Made by a program: the position numbers and the translations under genes. The notes under the pieces were generated by a model. That model saw only the letters and a program-made list of their open reading frames with translations. It did no database searches and was not told the origin of the DNA. Below, one piece after another: positions 44,400 through 54,307 of a DNA stretch of 64,000 nt. Source of the stretch: Bacillus sp. RO1 (GTDB lineage: Bacteria > Bacillota > Bacilli > Bacillales > Bacillaceae_I); assembly GCF_012524115.1 (NCBI RefSeq), contig NZ_JAAZWB010000078.1, positions 97,313-161,312 of the forward strand. The letters run 5' to 3'. The stretch's first letter is position 1; every line of letters starts with the position of its first letter.

Positions 44400-44590
44400 A
44401 ATGGTTTTTTTGAATTTGTGGGGGTGTCTCTTTTACCGTTTTGACTTTTGTTGGGTGGTTTCGGGCGGTGACAGGGCTTCTCTGTTACCGTTTTGCTACT
44501 TGTGGAGCGGTTTCGGACGGTGACAGGGCTTCTCTGTTACCGTTTTGGCTTTGGTGGAGTGGTTTCGGGCGGTGACGATCCCTCTCTTTT
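44400..44590. repeat. 52-bp-period array (family C, copy 2)
   Basis: Three clear units with TTCGGGCGGTGACAGGGCTT and CTCTGTTACCGTTTT, starting at 44461, 44513 and 44565 (exactly 52 bp apart), plus a partial unit at 44425. Shares TTCGGGCG, GGCTTCTCT and TTACCGTTTT with the array at 33.8-34.2 kb. Lies between gerB and the nrdJ terminator. Confidence 0.85.
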
Positions 44591-44599
44591 CCCAAAACA

Positions 44600-44638
44600 A
44601 AAACGAGTATGGAATACACTAGTATCCATACTCGTTTC
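44600..44638 (-). terminator. Terminator of nrdJ
   Basis: AACGAGTATGGATAC / GTATTCCATACTCGTT stem followed by TTTGTTTT on the minus strand, just after the stop codon. Confidence 0.8.
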
Positions 44639-44645
44639 GTTAGTA

Positions 44646-46415
44646 TTATAATCCACACTTCAACTGCGCACCGCAATCTGTGCAAGTGTTGCAGCCGCCA
44701 ATCTCTTTAACCGTTCCAATACGACATACTGGGCAGGTGTTCCCTACTTCTGATCCATATTGTACATTTGTAGAACGAAGATCATTTATTGTTTCTACAA
44801 GCACTACCGGCTTTTTGACGACATCTTCCATCTGAATCTGTTCGCCTTCATCCATTGTGTTCTCTTCTGCTTTTAGCGTTAGAACCTGAGAGTCACGGCT
44901 TCCATCCACATAAACGGTACCACCTTTTGCTCCACCTTTATAAAGGCGTTCGTAAACTTTTTTCACTTGATCGACCGTATATCCTTTCGGTGCGTTTACC
45001 GTTTTGGAAATGGAGCTGTCTATCCAGTTTTGGATGATGCATTGAACATCCGCATGTGCCTCAGGAGCAAGTTCCATAGCAGAGATGAACCAGTTTGGAA
45101 GGTTCTCTGCATCCGCTTCTGGGTTTGCATCCAAGTATTCTTGAACGATGTCCGCTTTTACTTCAATGAACTTCCCTAGACGTCCACTGCGGAAGTAAGA
45201 GAAGGAGAAGTATGGCTCAAGTCCAGTAGATACTCCTACCATCGTTCCTGTTGAACCAGTTGGAGCTACTGTTAACAGGTGAGAGTTACGGATACCTGAA
45301 GTCATGATACCTTCTTTGATATCTTCCGGCATTTTGCTCATGAAGCCTGTTTTCGTGAATGCTTCACGAAGGCGATTTGTTTCTTCTTCTGTATCACCAG
45401 TAAGGAATGGGAAGCTTCCTTTTTCTTTTCCAAGTTCCACAGAAGCACGATACGCAGTAACTGCGATTGTTTCAAATACTTTATCAACAAGCTCATTGCC
45501 TTTTTCAGAGCCGTATTCTGTTTCACAATAGATTAGAAGATCGTGTAGGCCCATTACTCCTAGACCAACACGGCGCTCTCCTAATGCCTGCTTTTTATTT
45601 TCTTCTAAGAAGTAAGGCGTTGCATCGATTACATTATCTTGCATTCTAACGCCGACTTCTACTGTTTGTTTTAGCTTTTCAAAGTTTACTGTTTTCGTTT
45701 CCTTGTCTGCAAATTGAGCCAAGTTAACAGCTGCTAAGTTACAGACAGAAAATGGTGCGAGGGGTTGTTCCCCACATGGGTTGGTTGCTACAACCTTTTG
45801 TCCGTATGCTTTTGCATTTGTCATATCATTGGCGTTGTCGATGAAGAAGATTCCAGGCTCAGCTGAGTATGTTGCACAAATATTGACCAGGTTCCAAAGT
45901 TCTTTTGCCTTAATCTTTCTGTACACTCTCACCTTGTGACCAAGTTTCTCCCACTCTCGTACGTCTCCAACTTCTGACCATTGATCATTGTAGATAGCCA
46001 TTTCGTCTTTATCGTATGCTTCCACATCAGGGAAACGAAGATCAAAGTCAGCATCATTCTCAACAGCTTCCATAAACTCTTTTGTTAGGGTAATGGAGAT
46101 GTTGGCTCCAGTTAGGAACTCTGAGTTATGAACGGTGTAAGTTCCACCAACTTTTAACTTCTGCTCTGCATCCTTGATGATGGCTTCTGTAAATCCGCCA
46201 TATCCAGGGATGTGCTTGAAGTTTGTAACAGATTGGTACATCGTTATTTCTTGATCTGTTAATGGTGTAAACTTCAACTTGTCCTCTGCTGCTTTTTTGA
46301 TGCTTTCATCATTTGTATTTTCAATTAGGTAGCGCAAAATTCTAGGGTTTTGCATTTTGGAGATGATGAATTCTACGATATCTGGGTGCCAGTCTGCTAG
46401 CATAATCATTTGAGC
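44646..46415 (-). CDS. nrdJ: Class II (B12-dependent) ribonucleotide reductase, exon 2
   Basis: 589 residues of the adenosylcobalamin-dependent ribonucleotide reductase, joined in frame to exon 1 by splicing. It starts with AQMIMLADWHPDIVEFI, directly continuing the SRRG of exon 1. It carries the active-site VATNPCGEQPLAPFSVCNLAAVNL (N-x-C-x-E), LGVMGLHDLL, APTGSTGTMVGVSTGLEPYF, and the C-terminal redox/zinc region CPVCRIGTVKEIGGCNTCTDCGAQLKCGL. Although an ATG lies directly before this exon, it belongs to the intron's last bases and is not a natural gene start. Makes deoxyribonucleotides without needing oxygen. Confidence 0.93.
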   Translation of the reverse strand, partial: AQMIMLADWHPDIVEFIISKMQNPRILRYLIENTNDESIKKAAEDKLKFTPLTDQEITMYQSVTNFKHIPGYGGFTEAIIKDAEQKLKVGGTYTVHNSEFLTGANISITLTKEFMEAVENDADFDLRFPDVEAYDKDEMAIYNDQWSEVGDVREWEKLGHKVRVYRKIKAKELWNLVNICATYSAEPGIFFIDNANDMTNAKAYGQKVVATNPCGEQPLAPFSVCNLAAVNLAQFADKETKTVNFEKLKQTVEVGVRMQDNVIDATPYFLEENKKQALGERRVGLGVMGLHDLLIYCETEYGSEKGNELVDKVFETIAVTAYRASVELGKEKGSFPFLTGDTEEETNRLREAFTKTGFMSKMPEDIKEGIMTSGIRNSHLLTVAPTGSTGTMVGVSTGLEPYFSFSYFRSGRLGKFIEVKADIVQEYLDANPEADAENLPNWFISAMELAPEAHADVQCIIQNWIDSSISKTVNAPKGYTVDQVKKVYERLYKGGAKGGTVYVDGSRDSQVLTLKAEENTMDEGEQIQMEDVVKKPVVLVETINDLRSTNVQYGSEVGNTCPVCRIGTVKEIGGCNTCTDCGAQLKCGL

Positions 46416-46735
46416 CATTTCGTTACGCCGATTCGCTAAATCGACTCTCTATGTCACCATAGAGTTCAGACCATATCTTACACTTGTAAAAGTGTCCTCG
46501 CACTTCGGATTCGCTTGAATCCTACTCTACTCACTTCTGCCAAACTTCGGCATGTTTTCGATGGTCGTTGAACCTTCACCATTTGACAGGTGCTTGGCTG
46601 CTGATTATCTTTGACCGCTTGTTGTTCTTAAGCATTCACGCTCACCGTTTCCAGTCACGTTGTAGCCAACAAGTCATGAAAGACTTTCCAGCAATTCACG
46701 AGGTTTGTTTATAGACGAGGCACTTAAGCTGATTT
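46416..46735 (-). ncRNA. Group I self-splicing intron in nrdJ
   Basis: 320 nt, no ORF. Conserved elements in order on the minus strand: P AATTGCTGGAAAG, Q AATCAGCAGCCAAGC, R GTTCAACGACCATCG, S AAGATATGGTCTGAACTC. P1 can form between exon GACG-T-GGT and internal guide GCC-T-CGTC, with the expected U-G pair at the 5' splice site; the intron's last base is G. Removing it joins Gly codon GGT to GCTCAAATG, restoring the conserved protein GGSRRG-AQMIML. Reading on into the intron instead adds KSA and a stop. Confidence 0.94.
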
Positions 46736-47533
46736 ACCACGTCTTGATCCACCTTGTTCCACAAGATGCGTCAATTTTGCAATGTCATCCAACCATGAAA
46801 CACTACCAGAAGATTTACCGTTCACTCCCCTTGCAAGCGCGTTTCGTGGACGAAGCGTTGATCCGTTTGTACCAACCCCGCCTCCGCGGCTCATGATTTC
46901 CATTACTTGTTTACGGTGTTCCGAAATTCCTTCACGGGAATCTTGCACAAACGGCATCACATAACAGTTGAAGTAGGTTACATCTGTGTCAGCCCCTGCT
47001 CCGTATAACACACGTCCTGCAGGTACAAAGTTCATGTTAACTAGTTCATGATAGAACTTCTCAAACCATTCCTGGCGCTTCTCTTCTGTCGTTTCTACCG
47101 CTGCCAAGCCTTTGGCGTTACGTTTGGCAATTTGCTCGTAGAAGACTTCTAGAGGCTTTTCAATGACATCCAGGGAACGAACAACTACGCCCGTTTCAGC
47201 TTCACCTTGCTTTGTCAGAACTCCACGATACTCTTCTTCAATTAGAACAGAAGCCTTCTTGGTAGACCAGTCTATGTCTTGAATGAAACCAAGACCTCTT
47301 GCAGGGAATTTGGGATCTTCTTTAATCGTTAATACAACAAAATCTCCAGCAGTAAGTGTTACTTTCTCTGTATCTTTGAATGCGTAACGATCGAGCATGA
47401 CCAGGCGGGAAACACCTTTATGTGTGGTGGTCATGTCCTCTGTGATGGGGTGTACTTGAGGAAACAAGCCGATGTCCTTGTTCAAGCGTTCTACATTAAT
47501 TTTCAATTTGTTTTCATTAATAGCAATGGTCAT
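46736..47533 (-). CDS. nrdJ: Class II ribonucleotide reductase, exon 1
   Basis: First 266 residues of NrdJ. Includes the N-terminal dimer/nucleotide region and FVPAGRVLYGAGADTDVTYFNCYVMPFVQDSREGI, where the Cys in YFNCYV is the conserved first redox cysteine, then MSRGGGVGTNGSTLRPRNAL and HLVEQGGSRRG ending at the intron. The spliced protein would be 855 residues, a normal length. Upstream are two NrdR-like boxes. Confidence 0.93.
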
Positions 47534-47626
47534 TATTACAACTCCTCTAAAACTAGTAGTTCTACCAAAAGTTACTTCTGTAAAATTTGTTTGTACAGAT
47601 AAGGTATCATATCTGCCGGTAATATA

Positions 47627-47671
47627 TCAACATATAGTATATAAAATATTTTCGACACTACTATATATTGA
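47627..47671. promoter_or_regulatory. Pair of NrdR-like boxes upstream of nrdJ
   Basis: Two near-palindromes, CAACATATAGTATATA and CACTACTATATATTGAT, resembling the NrdR consensus ACWATATATNGT and centred about 28-30 bp apart, near three helical turns. NrdR represses ribonucleotide reductase genes through such paired boxes. The remaining 47672-47940 spacer holds a possible promoter region but no gene. Confidence 0.65.
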
Positions 47672-47940
47672 TTTTACGCAGAATAAATCTAAATTTGTCA
47701 AATTGTAAAAGGGTCAATTTAGGGAGGATAATCAAGAGAAACGAAGATTATAATCTATTTTCGAGGCAGAATGACTTTTTTTGTCGGTTGCGCATTTTTA
47801 CGAAATATAGCGAGCCTACTATACCAACGTTTTAAGAAAATCCTTCCTATTTGACGAAAAATATTTTTTTATTTTTCATTCTTGACTTTTACATATCTAG
47901 TTGACTCTTTACACTACCCCACTAGATGTAGTGCAAAACA

Positions 47941-47976
47941 AAAAGATAACGAGGAATATGCTCCTCGTTATCTTTT
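47941..47976 (-). terminator. Terminator of lipM
   Basis: AAAAGATAACGAGGAG / CTCCTCGTTATCTTTT-like perfect stem followed by TTGTTTTGC on the minus strand; it includes the lipM stop codon. Confidence 0.8.
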
Positions 47977-48804
47977 ATAATTCCACTCATCTGTGGAATA
48001 TTTCTTCTCCATTATGGCGTGCACTTCAGCTAGTTCCGCTTCTGTCAGTTCATATGGTTCAAGTGTAATGTTAAGTCCTTTTTCAAACCCTTCATAAAAA
48101 GCCTTTTTTGCTTCTTCCATGGTAACTGGAGTCTCACGAAGAGCATTGATTGCCACCGCTTTATTTTTGAAATTCTTTTGCATTCGTTCCTTTACGCGTT
48201 CACTTGGGTAGTTGAACAGGCTAAATAGCATGTCTTCATCAATATCTAGTAGAATAGAGCCGTGCTGCAAAATGACACCCTTTTGACGTGTCTGCGCGCT
48301 GCCGGCAACCTTTCTTCCCTCCACTACAAGTTCATACCAGGATGGTGCATCAAAACAAACGGAAGAACGTGGATTCTTCAATCCTTGCTTTTCCTCTTCT
48401 GTTCTTGGAATTGCGAAGTATGCATCAAGTCCAAGCGCCTTGAAACCTTCTAAAATACCTTCTGAAATGACTCGGTATGCCTCTGTTACCGTTTGCGGCA
48501 TTTCTGGATGCTCTTCCGAGACAATAACACTATAGGTTAGTTCCTTGTCGTGAAGGACACCACGGCCACCTGTTGGTCTTCTGACAAACCCAAGGCCAAG
48601 TTCTTTTACACGTTCCATATTTATTTCTTTTTCTACTTTTTGAAAATAACCGACAGATAATGTCGGAGGGTTCCAACCATAAAAACGGATAGTGGGTGGA
48701 ATGATGCCTTTACTGTGCCAATCTAATAACGCCTCATCAAGCGCCATATTAAATGCAGGAGATTGATTTTGTGAATCAATAAACCTCCAAGTTTCTCTTG
48801 TCAT
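47968..48804 (-). CDS. lipM: Octanoyltransferase LipM
   Basis: 278 residues, matching B. subtilis LipM in length and throughout. Transfers octanoyl from acyl-ACP to GcvH, the first step of lipoate synthesis. Motifs: [39 protein letters not shown], catalytic C150 in [15 protein letters not shown], and [23 protein letters not shown]. Its product is needed by the glycine cleavage system encoded nearby. Confidence 0.97.
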   Translation of the reverse strand: MTRETWRFIDSQNQSPAFNMALDEALLDWHSKGIIPPTIRFYGWNPPTLSVGYFQKVEKEINMERVKELGLGFVRRPTGGRGVLHDKELTYSVIVSEEHPEMPQTVTEAYRVISEGILEGFKALGLDAYFAIPRTEEEKQGLKNPRSSVCFDAPSWYELVVEGRKVAGSAQTRQKGVILQHGSILLDIDEDMLFSLFNYPSERVKERMQKNFKNKAVAINALRETPVTMEEAKKAFYEGFEKGLNITLEPYELTEAELAEVHAIMEKKYSTDEWNYKR

Positions 48805-48977
48805 GTTATGTACCTCATTTATCTATATATGATGAACTAGTCTACCAAAAGTCCACCGGGATTTCAAAGTTAAAGCTTGGCAGTTTTTTATGACTGACTA
48901 GTAGAAAAGGATGACATTTCGGACGAGCTTTTATATAATATACTTTGGTATAAAAAGAAAAAGAGGGGTTGTCTAGT

Positions 48978-49358
48978 TTGGCTTTATACGTAACATTAGG
49001 AATTTTGGCGGCATTTATTGTCTATTCAGTGATCATGTTTATCTACCAACGTAAAATTCTAACAACCTTAACGGAAGAAGAATTTCGTGCTGGTTATCGT
49101 AAAGCGCAATTGATTGATGTTCGTGAACCAAAAGAGTATGAAGGCGGGCACATCCTTGGCGCAAGAAATATCCCTCTATCTCAAATGAAAATGAGAATGA
49201 GAGAGGTAAGACAAGACCAACCTGTTTATATTTATTGCCAGAACACCATGCGTAGTGGTCGTGCAGCTCATATGTTAAAGCGTAAAGGGTACACGCAGCT
49301 TTATCAGCTTAAGGGCGGCTTCAAGCAATGGGGCGGTAAAATCAGAACGAAGAACTAA
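48978..49358 (+). CDS. yqhL: Membrane-anchored rhodanese-like protein YqhL
   Basis: 126 residues from the TTG at 48978, which has AGAGGGG at proper distance; a TTG at 48969 abuts that site. One N-terminal membrane helix (LYVTLGILAAFIVYSVIMFIY), then a rhodanese domain with LIDVREPKEYEGGHILGARNIPL, active-site loop IYCQNTMRSGRAA (C-x5-R with the catalytic Cys) and LKGGFKQWGG. Sulfur transfer or carrier role; partner unknown. Confidence 0.92.
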   Translation: MALYVTLGILAAFIVYSVIMFIYQRKILTTLTEEEFRAGYRKAQLIDVREPKEYEGGHILGARNIPLSQMKMRMREVRQDQPVYIYCQNTMRSGRAAHMLKRKGYTQLYQLKGGFKQWGGKIRTKN

Positions 49359-49364
49359 TAGATA

Positions 49365-49402
49365 AGAGCACTTGCAGAGTAAGTAACTGCAAGTGCTCTT
49401 TT
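49365..49402. terminator. Bidirectional terminator between yqhL and the DinB-like gene
   Basis: AGAGCACTTGCAG / CTGCAAGTGCTCT perfect stem with T-runs on both strands between convergent genes. Confidence 0.85.
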
Positions 49403-49406
49403 GTGT

Positions 49407-49901
49407 TTATTGGACTGTATTGTTTAAAGTTTGGTTGATCTGTTCGATATGACGGCGCTCATGAAATCCAATCAATTGCACCCATTGTTGTGCGGAGAGA
49501 TCTCCAATCCATCGATGATTGAAACCATATTTATGTAATGCTTCATCTTCCACTTCTTGGATGAATGTGTTCAAGTTATTTCTGGATTGCTCCAACAGCT
49601 CAACTAGTTCTGCTTTTGTATAAGGGTGTTCGGAAGGAGTAATGTCTTCCGGAGCCACCACTTTATATGTTCTGTTGGCTAGGATTTTTGCCAAATTCAG
49701 TTCTTTCTCTTCCACTTCATGCTTTACTTCAATCGCTTTTCTTAAGCCGTTGGTAATTTTGTTTTCAATTAGGTATAAGTGCTCTACGTTTTGAGAGACT
49801 GTCCAGAGGTTTTCGTGCTTTTGATGCAGTTGTTCTTCTGAGATTCCTTTTAATAATTCCAGCAGTTCTTCTCGTGCTTTATAGGTTTGCTCATAGTACA
49901 T
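49407..49901 (-). CDS. DinB-family protein
   Basis: 164 residues, four-helix DinB/YfiT fold. Possible metal-binding His residues in WTVSQNVEHLYLIE and in GFHERRHIEQINQTL near the C-terminus. The family includes thiol transferases and uncharacterised stress proteins; no substrate can be given. RBS AGGGAGGGG. Confidence 0.83.
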   Translation of the reverse strand: MYYEQTYKAREELLELLKGISEEQLHQKHENLWTVSQNVEHLYLIENKITNGLRKAIEVKHEVEEKELNLAKILANRTYKVVAPEDITPSEHPYTKAELVELLEQSRNNLNTFIQEVEDEALHKYGFNHRWIGDLSAQQWVQLIGFHERRHIEQINQTLNNTVQ

Positions 49902-50039
49902 TTGCTTTCCCCTCCCTTTGTTTCTAGTTATATCTTAAGGGTTTTTGGGGAGTTTGAGAAGTGATATGTGCTGGAGGGTCATTCAAAATGGGAAGTTAAG
50001 ATCATGGCTGGGTGTCGGTGTCGGGGGAAATGTAATGGA

Positions 50040-50148
50040 TAAACTTGATTTACAATGGATATATCTTTTTTACAATTGATATAACTAATTTACAATGGAT
50101 ATTTCACATTTACAATTGATATAACGATTTTACAATGGATAAAACGAA
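50040..50148. repeat. 20-bp-period intergenic tandem array (family A, copy 2)
   Basis: Units TTTACAATGGATATATC-like start every 20 bp (50050, 50070, 50090, 50110, 50130), alternating TACAATGGAT and TACAATTGAT. This is the reverse complement of the array at 1.3 kb. It lies in the spacer between the DinB-like gene and the gcv terminator, which holds no other gene. Confidence 0.85.
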
Positions 50149-50250
50149 TTCACCTTCAAAATACCCCTTCCGATTGGCTTTTTAATTCCTCATTTTGCAG
50201 TAATGCGATACATTCATTTCTAAAGTCTTGTCCCTACGTCCCAAATCCAC

Positions 50251-50286
50251 AAAAAAGAGAACAGGTCTCCCCGTCCTCTCTCTAAA
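50251..50286 (-). terminator. Terminator of the gcv operon
   Basis: Minus strand AGAGAGAGGACGGGG...CCTGTTCTCTTTTTT: imperfect GAGA-rich stem with T6, just past the gcvPB stop codon. Confidence 0.6.
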
Positions 50287-50304
50287 CAAAATCATATCCT
50301 ATAA

Positions 50305-51771
50305 TCAAGCTTCCTTCTTATAACGCAACACTGGCTTACGCGCTGCCAGCGTCTCATCCAATCGCTTAATCACGGTCGTATGAGGTGCTTCTTGCACCAC
50401 TTCCGGATTTTCTTCCGCTTCACGTGCGATCTGAATCATGGCTTCAATGAAGGAATCCAATGTTTCTTTTGATTCCGTTTCTGTCGGCTCGATCATGATG
50501 CACTCTTCCACATTCAATGGGAAGTAAATCGTTGGCGGATGGTATCCGAAGTCAAGCAGGCGTTTAGCAATATCCAATGTACGTACGCCAAGTTTCTTCT
50601 GACGCTTGCCGCTCAATACGAATTCATGCTTACAATGTCTGTCAAACGGCAGGTCGTAGTGCTCTGCTAGACGGCGCATCATATAGTTCGCGTTTAAAAC
50701 AGCATATTCCGTTACTGCTTTCAATCCATCTGGACCCATAGAACGGATATACGTGTATGCACGAACATTAATGCCGAAGTTACCGTAGAACGGCTTCACG
50801 CGACCGATAGATTGTGGACGATCGTAATCGAAACCGAACGTTCCATCTTCTTTTTTCACCACTAACGGTTTTGGCAAGTAAGGGATCAAATCAGCTTTAA
50901 CGCCGACTGGGCCGGAACCAGGGCCACCGCCACCGTGAGGGCCTGTAAATGTTTTATGCAAGTTCAAGTGAACCACATCAAAGCCCATGTCTCCAGGACG
51001 TGCTTTGCTTAGAACCGCATTTAGGTTTGCTCCGTCATAATAAAGCTTTCCGCCTGCATCATGGACAATGCGGGCCATTTCTAAAATATTCTCCTCAAAA
51101 AGGCCAAGCGTGTTCGGGTTGGTGAGCATCAAAGCAGCCGTGTCTTCCCCTACCACTCTGCGAAGATCCTCTAAATCTACCAAACCGTTTTCGTCAGATT
51201 TTACCGTGATGGTTTCAAGACCAGCGACTGTTGCAGATGCCGGATTTGTTCCGTGTGCGGAGTCAGGAACGATCACTTTTGTACGGTTATGGTCATTGTT
51301 TGCTTCATGGAATGCGCGAATCATCATTAGTCCAGTCCACTCACCATGTGCTCCGGCAGCAGGTTGCAGTGTCACTTCGTCCATTCCTGTAATTTCAATT
51401 AAGTGCTCTTGTAGGTCGTGCATTAACTCCAAGGCACCTTGGACAGTTGACTCGTCCTGCAGTGGATGGATGTGTGCAAAACCTGGGAAGCGTGCCACGT
51501 TTTCATTGATTTTCGGATTATACTTCATCGTACAAGAACCAAGCGGGTAGAACCCTGAATCCACACCGTGGTTACGATTACTCAATGCCGTATAGTGACG
51601 CATAATATCAAGCTCAGAAACTTCCGGTAGTTCTGGTGCTTCCTCACGGATGTATTCAGCTGGGAAAAGCTCTGCCAAATCTACTTCTGGTACATCGTTT
51701 TCAGTTAGGCTGTATCCGATACGACCCTCTCTGGACATTTCAAAAATGAGTGGTTGATTTTGCTTCTTCAT
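50305..51771 (-). CDS. gcvPB: Glycine dehydrogenase (decarboxylating) subunit 2
   Basis: 488 residues, C-terminal-half subunit of the two-subunit P-protein of the glycine cleavage system. The PLP lysine is in [20 protein letters not shown]; other marks are [18 protein letters not shown] and [12 protein letters not shown]. With GcvPA it decarboxylates glycine and passes aminomethyl to GcvH. Overlaps gcvPA by 4 nt. Confidence 0.97.
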   Translation of the reverse strand: MKKQNQPLIFEMSREGRIGYSLTENDVPEVDLAELFPAEYIREEAPELPEVSELDIMRHYTALSNRNHGVDSGFYPLGSCTMKYNPKINENVARFPGFAHIHPLQDESTVQGALELMHDLQEHLIEITGMDEVTLQPAAGAHGEWTGLMMIRAFHEANNDHNRTKVIVPDSAHGTNPASATVAGLETITVKSDENGLVDLEDLRRVVGEDTAALMLTNPNTLGLFEENILEMARIVHDAGGKLYYDGANLNAVLSKARPGDMGFDVVHLNLHKTFTGPHGGGGPGSGPVGVKADLIPYLPKPLVVKKEDGTFGFDYDRPQSIGRVKPFYGNFGINVRAYTYIRSMGPDGLKAVTEYAVLNANYMMRRLAEHYDLPFDRHCKHEFVLSGKRQKKLGVRTLDIAKRLLDFGYHPPTIYFPLNVEECIMIEPTETESKETLDSFIEAMIQIAREAEENPEVVQEAPHTTVIKRLDETLAARKPVLRYKKEA

Positions 51772-53114
51772 TGCTGATGAGCCCCCATTTCTCTCGCTAG
51801 TGTGTCAATTTCTTCTTTCGTGCGTAATTCTGTAACTGCAAGCAGCATATGGTTTTCCAGTTCAGGATAGTATGTTCCTAGGTCGTAGCCACCGATCATT
51901 CCTTTTTCAAGAAGCTTGCGATTGACTTCTTTGATTGGAGTGGAAAGCTTTACAACAAATTCGTTGAAGAACGGACCGCTGAACGTAACTTCAAGACCTG
52001 CCGCTTCTAAAGAACGCTTAGCATAATGTGCTTTTTGGATGTTTTGAACGGCCATCTCTTTTACACCCTTTTTGCCAAGAGCCGTCATGGCAACAGATGC
52101 TGCGAGTGCATTCAACGCCTGGTTGGAACAGATGTTGGAAGTCGCTTTATCACGACGGATATGTTGTTCACGTGCTTGCAGCGTCAGAACAAATCCGCGT
52201 TGGCCTTCCTCGTCCACTGTCTGACCTACTAATCTACCAGGAACTTTACGCATCAACTTGGATGTTACCGCAAAATAACCACAATGAGGACCACCGAATT
52301 GTGTTGGGATACCAAATGGTTGCGCATCACCTGTTACGATATCAGCACCAAATTTACCTGGAGGTGTCAAAGCACCAAGAGCCAACGGGTTAGAAGAAAC
52401 AACAAACATTCCCTTGTCTGTATGGGCTAATTTTTCAATTTCTTGCAGAGGCTCTACTTGACCGAAGAAGTTTGGATATTGAACCATAACTGCCGCAACG
52501 TCAGATGACATCATTTCTTCTAATGCAGCTACATCGGTTACTCCATTTTTCGTTGGAATTTCTACCACTTCCACATATTGTCCCTTGGCATAAGAAGTTA
52601 CCACTGCTTTTGCTTCAGGGTGAACGGCGCCCGAAATAAGGACTTTTTTCTTTTTCGTATGACCGCATGCAAGCATCGCTGCTTCTGCGAAGGCTGTTGG
52701 GCCGTCATACATAGACGAGTTTGCTACGTCCATGCCTGTTAGTTCACAAATCATTGTTTGGAATTCAAAGATTGCTTGTAATTCCCCTTGTGAAATCTCA
52801 GGCTGGTAAGGAGTGTAGGCTGTATAAAATTCTGAACGGGAGATAACATGGTCGACAATGACCGGCATGTAGTGATCGTATACGCCAGCTCCCAAGAAGG
52901 AAGCATGCTTTCGTAAATCTTTATTTTTAGCAGCAAGCTCGCTTAACTCGCGCATCAATTCTGATTCAGATTTTGCTTGTTTGATTTTCAGTTCTCCGTC
53001 AAATCGTACGCTTTCCGGGATGTCTGAAAATAATTCGTCAATAGTTTGAACTCCTATTACTTGCAGCATTTCCTGAATGTCTTGGTCTGTCATCGGTAAA
53101 TAACGATGTTTCAT
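51768..53114 (-). CDS. gcvPA: Glycine dehydrogenase (decarboxylating) subunit 1
   Basis: 448 residues, N-terminal-half subunit of the P-protein. Marks: [15 protein letters not shown] at the start, [56 protein letters not shown], and [18 protein letters not shown]. Second in the gcvT-gcvPA-gcvPB operon, 18 nt after gcvT. Confidence 0.97.
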   Translation of the reverse strand: MKHRYLPMTDQDIQEMLQVIGVQTIDELFSDIPESVRFDGELKIKQAKSESELMRELSELAAKNKDLRKHASFLGAGVYDHYMPVIVDHVISRSEFYTAYTPYQPEISQGELQAIFEFQTMICELTGMDVANSSMYDGPTAFAEAAMLACGHTKKKKVLISGAVHPEAKAVVTSYAKGQYVEVVEIPTKNGVTDVAALEEMMSSDVAAVMVQYPNFFGQVEPLQEIEKLAHTDKGMFVVSSNPLALGALTPPGKFGADIVTGDAQPFGIPTQFGGPHCGYFAVTSKLMRKVPGRLVGQTVDEEGQRGFVLTLQAREQHIRRDKATSNICSNQALNALAASVAMTALGKKGVKEMAVQNIQKAHYAKRSLEAAGLEVTFSGPFFNEFVVKLSTPIKEVNRKLLEKGMIGGYDLGTYYPELENHMLLAVTELRTKEEIDTLAREMGAHQQ

Positions 53115-53132
53115 GTGAGTTCCCCTCTCCGG

Positions 53133-54236
53133 TTAGTTTTTTGGGCGTTGATAGAATGGTGCTTTAACCACTTTAGCTTTTAGACGCTTTTTGCGAACTT
53201 GCACTTCCACTTCTGTATCAAGCTCAGTGAATTCTTTCTTTAAAAGTGCGAGGCCGACATTTTTCTTTAACGTTGGAGATTGAGTACCAGTTGTTACTTC
53301 TCCGATTTGCTCGTCACCTATAAATACTTCATAGCCGTGTCGAGGAATTCCTTTGTCTATCATTTCAATACCAACGATACTTCGAGGTGCGCCGTTTTCT
53401 TTTTGTTCTTTTAACACTTCTTTACCGAAGAAATCTTCTTCTTTGTTCGTTTTGACTGCGAAACCGATACCAGCTTCAATCGGAGTTATGTCTTTTGAAA
53501 GCTCTTGACCATATAGAGCAAGCTTTGCTTCAAAGCGCAAGGTGTCACGGGAACCTAATCCGCATGGAACTAGCCCGTCTTCTTTTCCAGATTCAAGTAA
53601 CATGTTCCAAAGTTGAACTGCGTCTTCTTGCTGACAATAGATTTCAAAACCGTCTTCCCCTGTGTAACCTGTTCTTGAAACTAGGGCAGTAACTCCATTA
53701 ATATCTACGTTTTCTTTAAATTTAAAAAATTTAATTTCTGAAAGGTCAGTACTTGTCAGCTTTTGCAAGACTTTTTCTGCCACTGGACCTTGAATTGCAA
53801 GCTGTGCGATACTATCTGAGATATTTGTGACTTCTACTTCTTCTATTGCATGGCTTTTTAACCAATCATAATCTTTTTCTATATTGGATGCGTTCACAAC
53901 AAGCAGGTAATCCTCATCTGCTTTTTTGTAGACTAGAAGATCGTCTACCGTCCCGCCGTCCGGATAACACATTGCTGTGTATTGTGCACCACCGTCTTTG
54001 AGTTTGGAAACGTCATTTGTCATCATTTTCTGTAGGTAAGCAAGACTGTCTTTTCCTTTTACTTCAATTTCTCCCATGTGGGAAACATCGAATAAACCGG
54101 CTTTTGTTCGAACCGCTTCGTGTTCTTCTTTAATACTTGAAAATTGAACGGGCAAATCCCATCCACCAAAATCAATTGTTTTACCACCATGTTCTTTGTA
54201 CACGTCGAATAATGGTGTTTTTTTAAGTTCAGTCAT
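53133..54236 (-). CDS. gcvT: Aminomethyltransferase (glycine cleavage T protein)
   Basis: 367 residues from the ATG at 54236, preceded by AAAGGAGGAG; the longer open frame upstream is the riboswitch. Tetrahydrofolate-dependent release of ammonia and methylene-THF from aminomethyl-GcvH. Marks: [49 protein letters not shown] and [22 protein letters not shown]. First gene of the gcv operon, under a glycine riboswitch. Confidence 0.97.
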   Translation of the reverse strand: MTELKKTPLFDVYKEHGGKTIDFGGWDLPVQFSSIKEEHEAVRTKAGLFDVSHMGEIEVKGKDSLAYLQKMMTNDVSKLKDGGAQYTAMCYPDGGTVDDLLVYKKADEDYLLVVNASNIEKDYDWLKSHAIEEVEVTNISDSIAQLAIQGPVAEKVLQKLTSTDLSEIKFFKFKENVDINGVTALVSRTGYTGEDGFEIYCQQEDAVQLWNMLLESGKEDGLVPCGLGSRDTLRFEAKLALYGQELSKDITPIEAGIGFAVKTNKEEDFFGKEVLKEQKENGAPRSIVGIEMIDKGIPRHGYEVFIGDEQIGEVTTGTQSPTLKKNVGLALLKKEFTELDTEVEVQVRKKRLKAKVVKAPFYQRPKN

Positions 54237-54307
54237 TACTTTTTCTCCTCCTTTTACTAACCAAAAAGAATGTAAACCTACTAGTTTGCCTCTTTGCTCT
54301 GATCCAA

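Noticed and set aside
46416..47533. Two separate, broken ribonucleotide reductase genes or an intein in nrdJ
   Set aside because: The insert has stops in frame, so it cannot be an intein, and it carries group I core elements. Splicing restores the exact conserved protein junction, so this is one gene with an intron.
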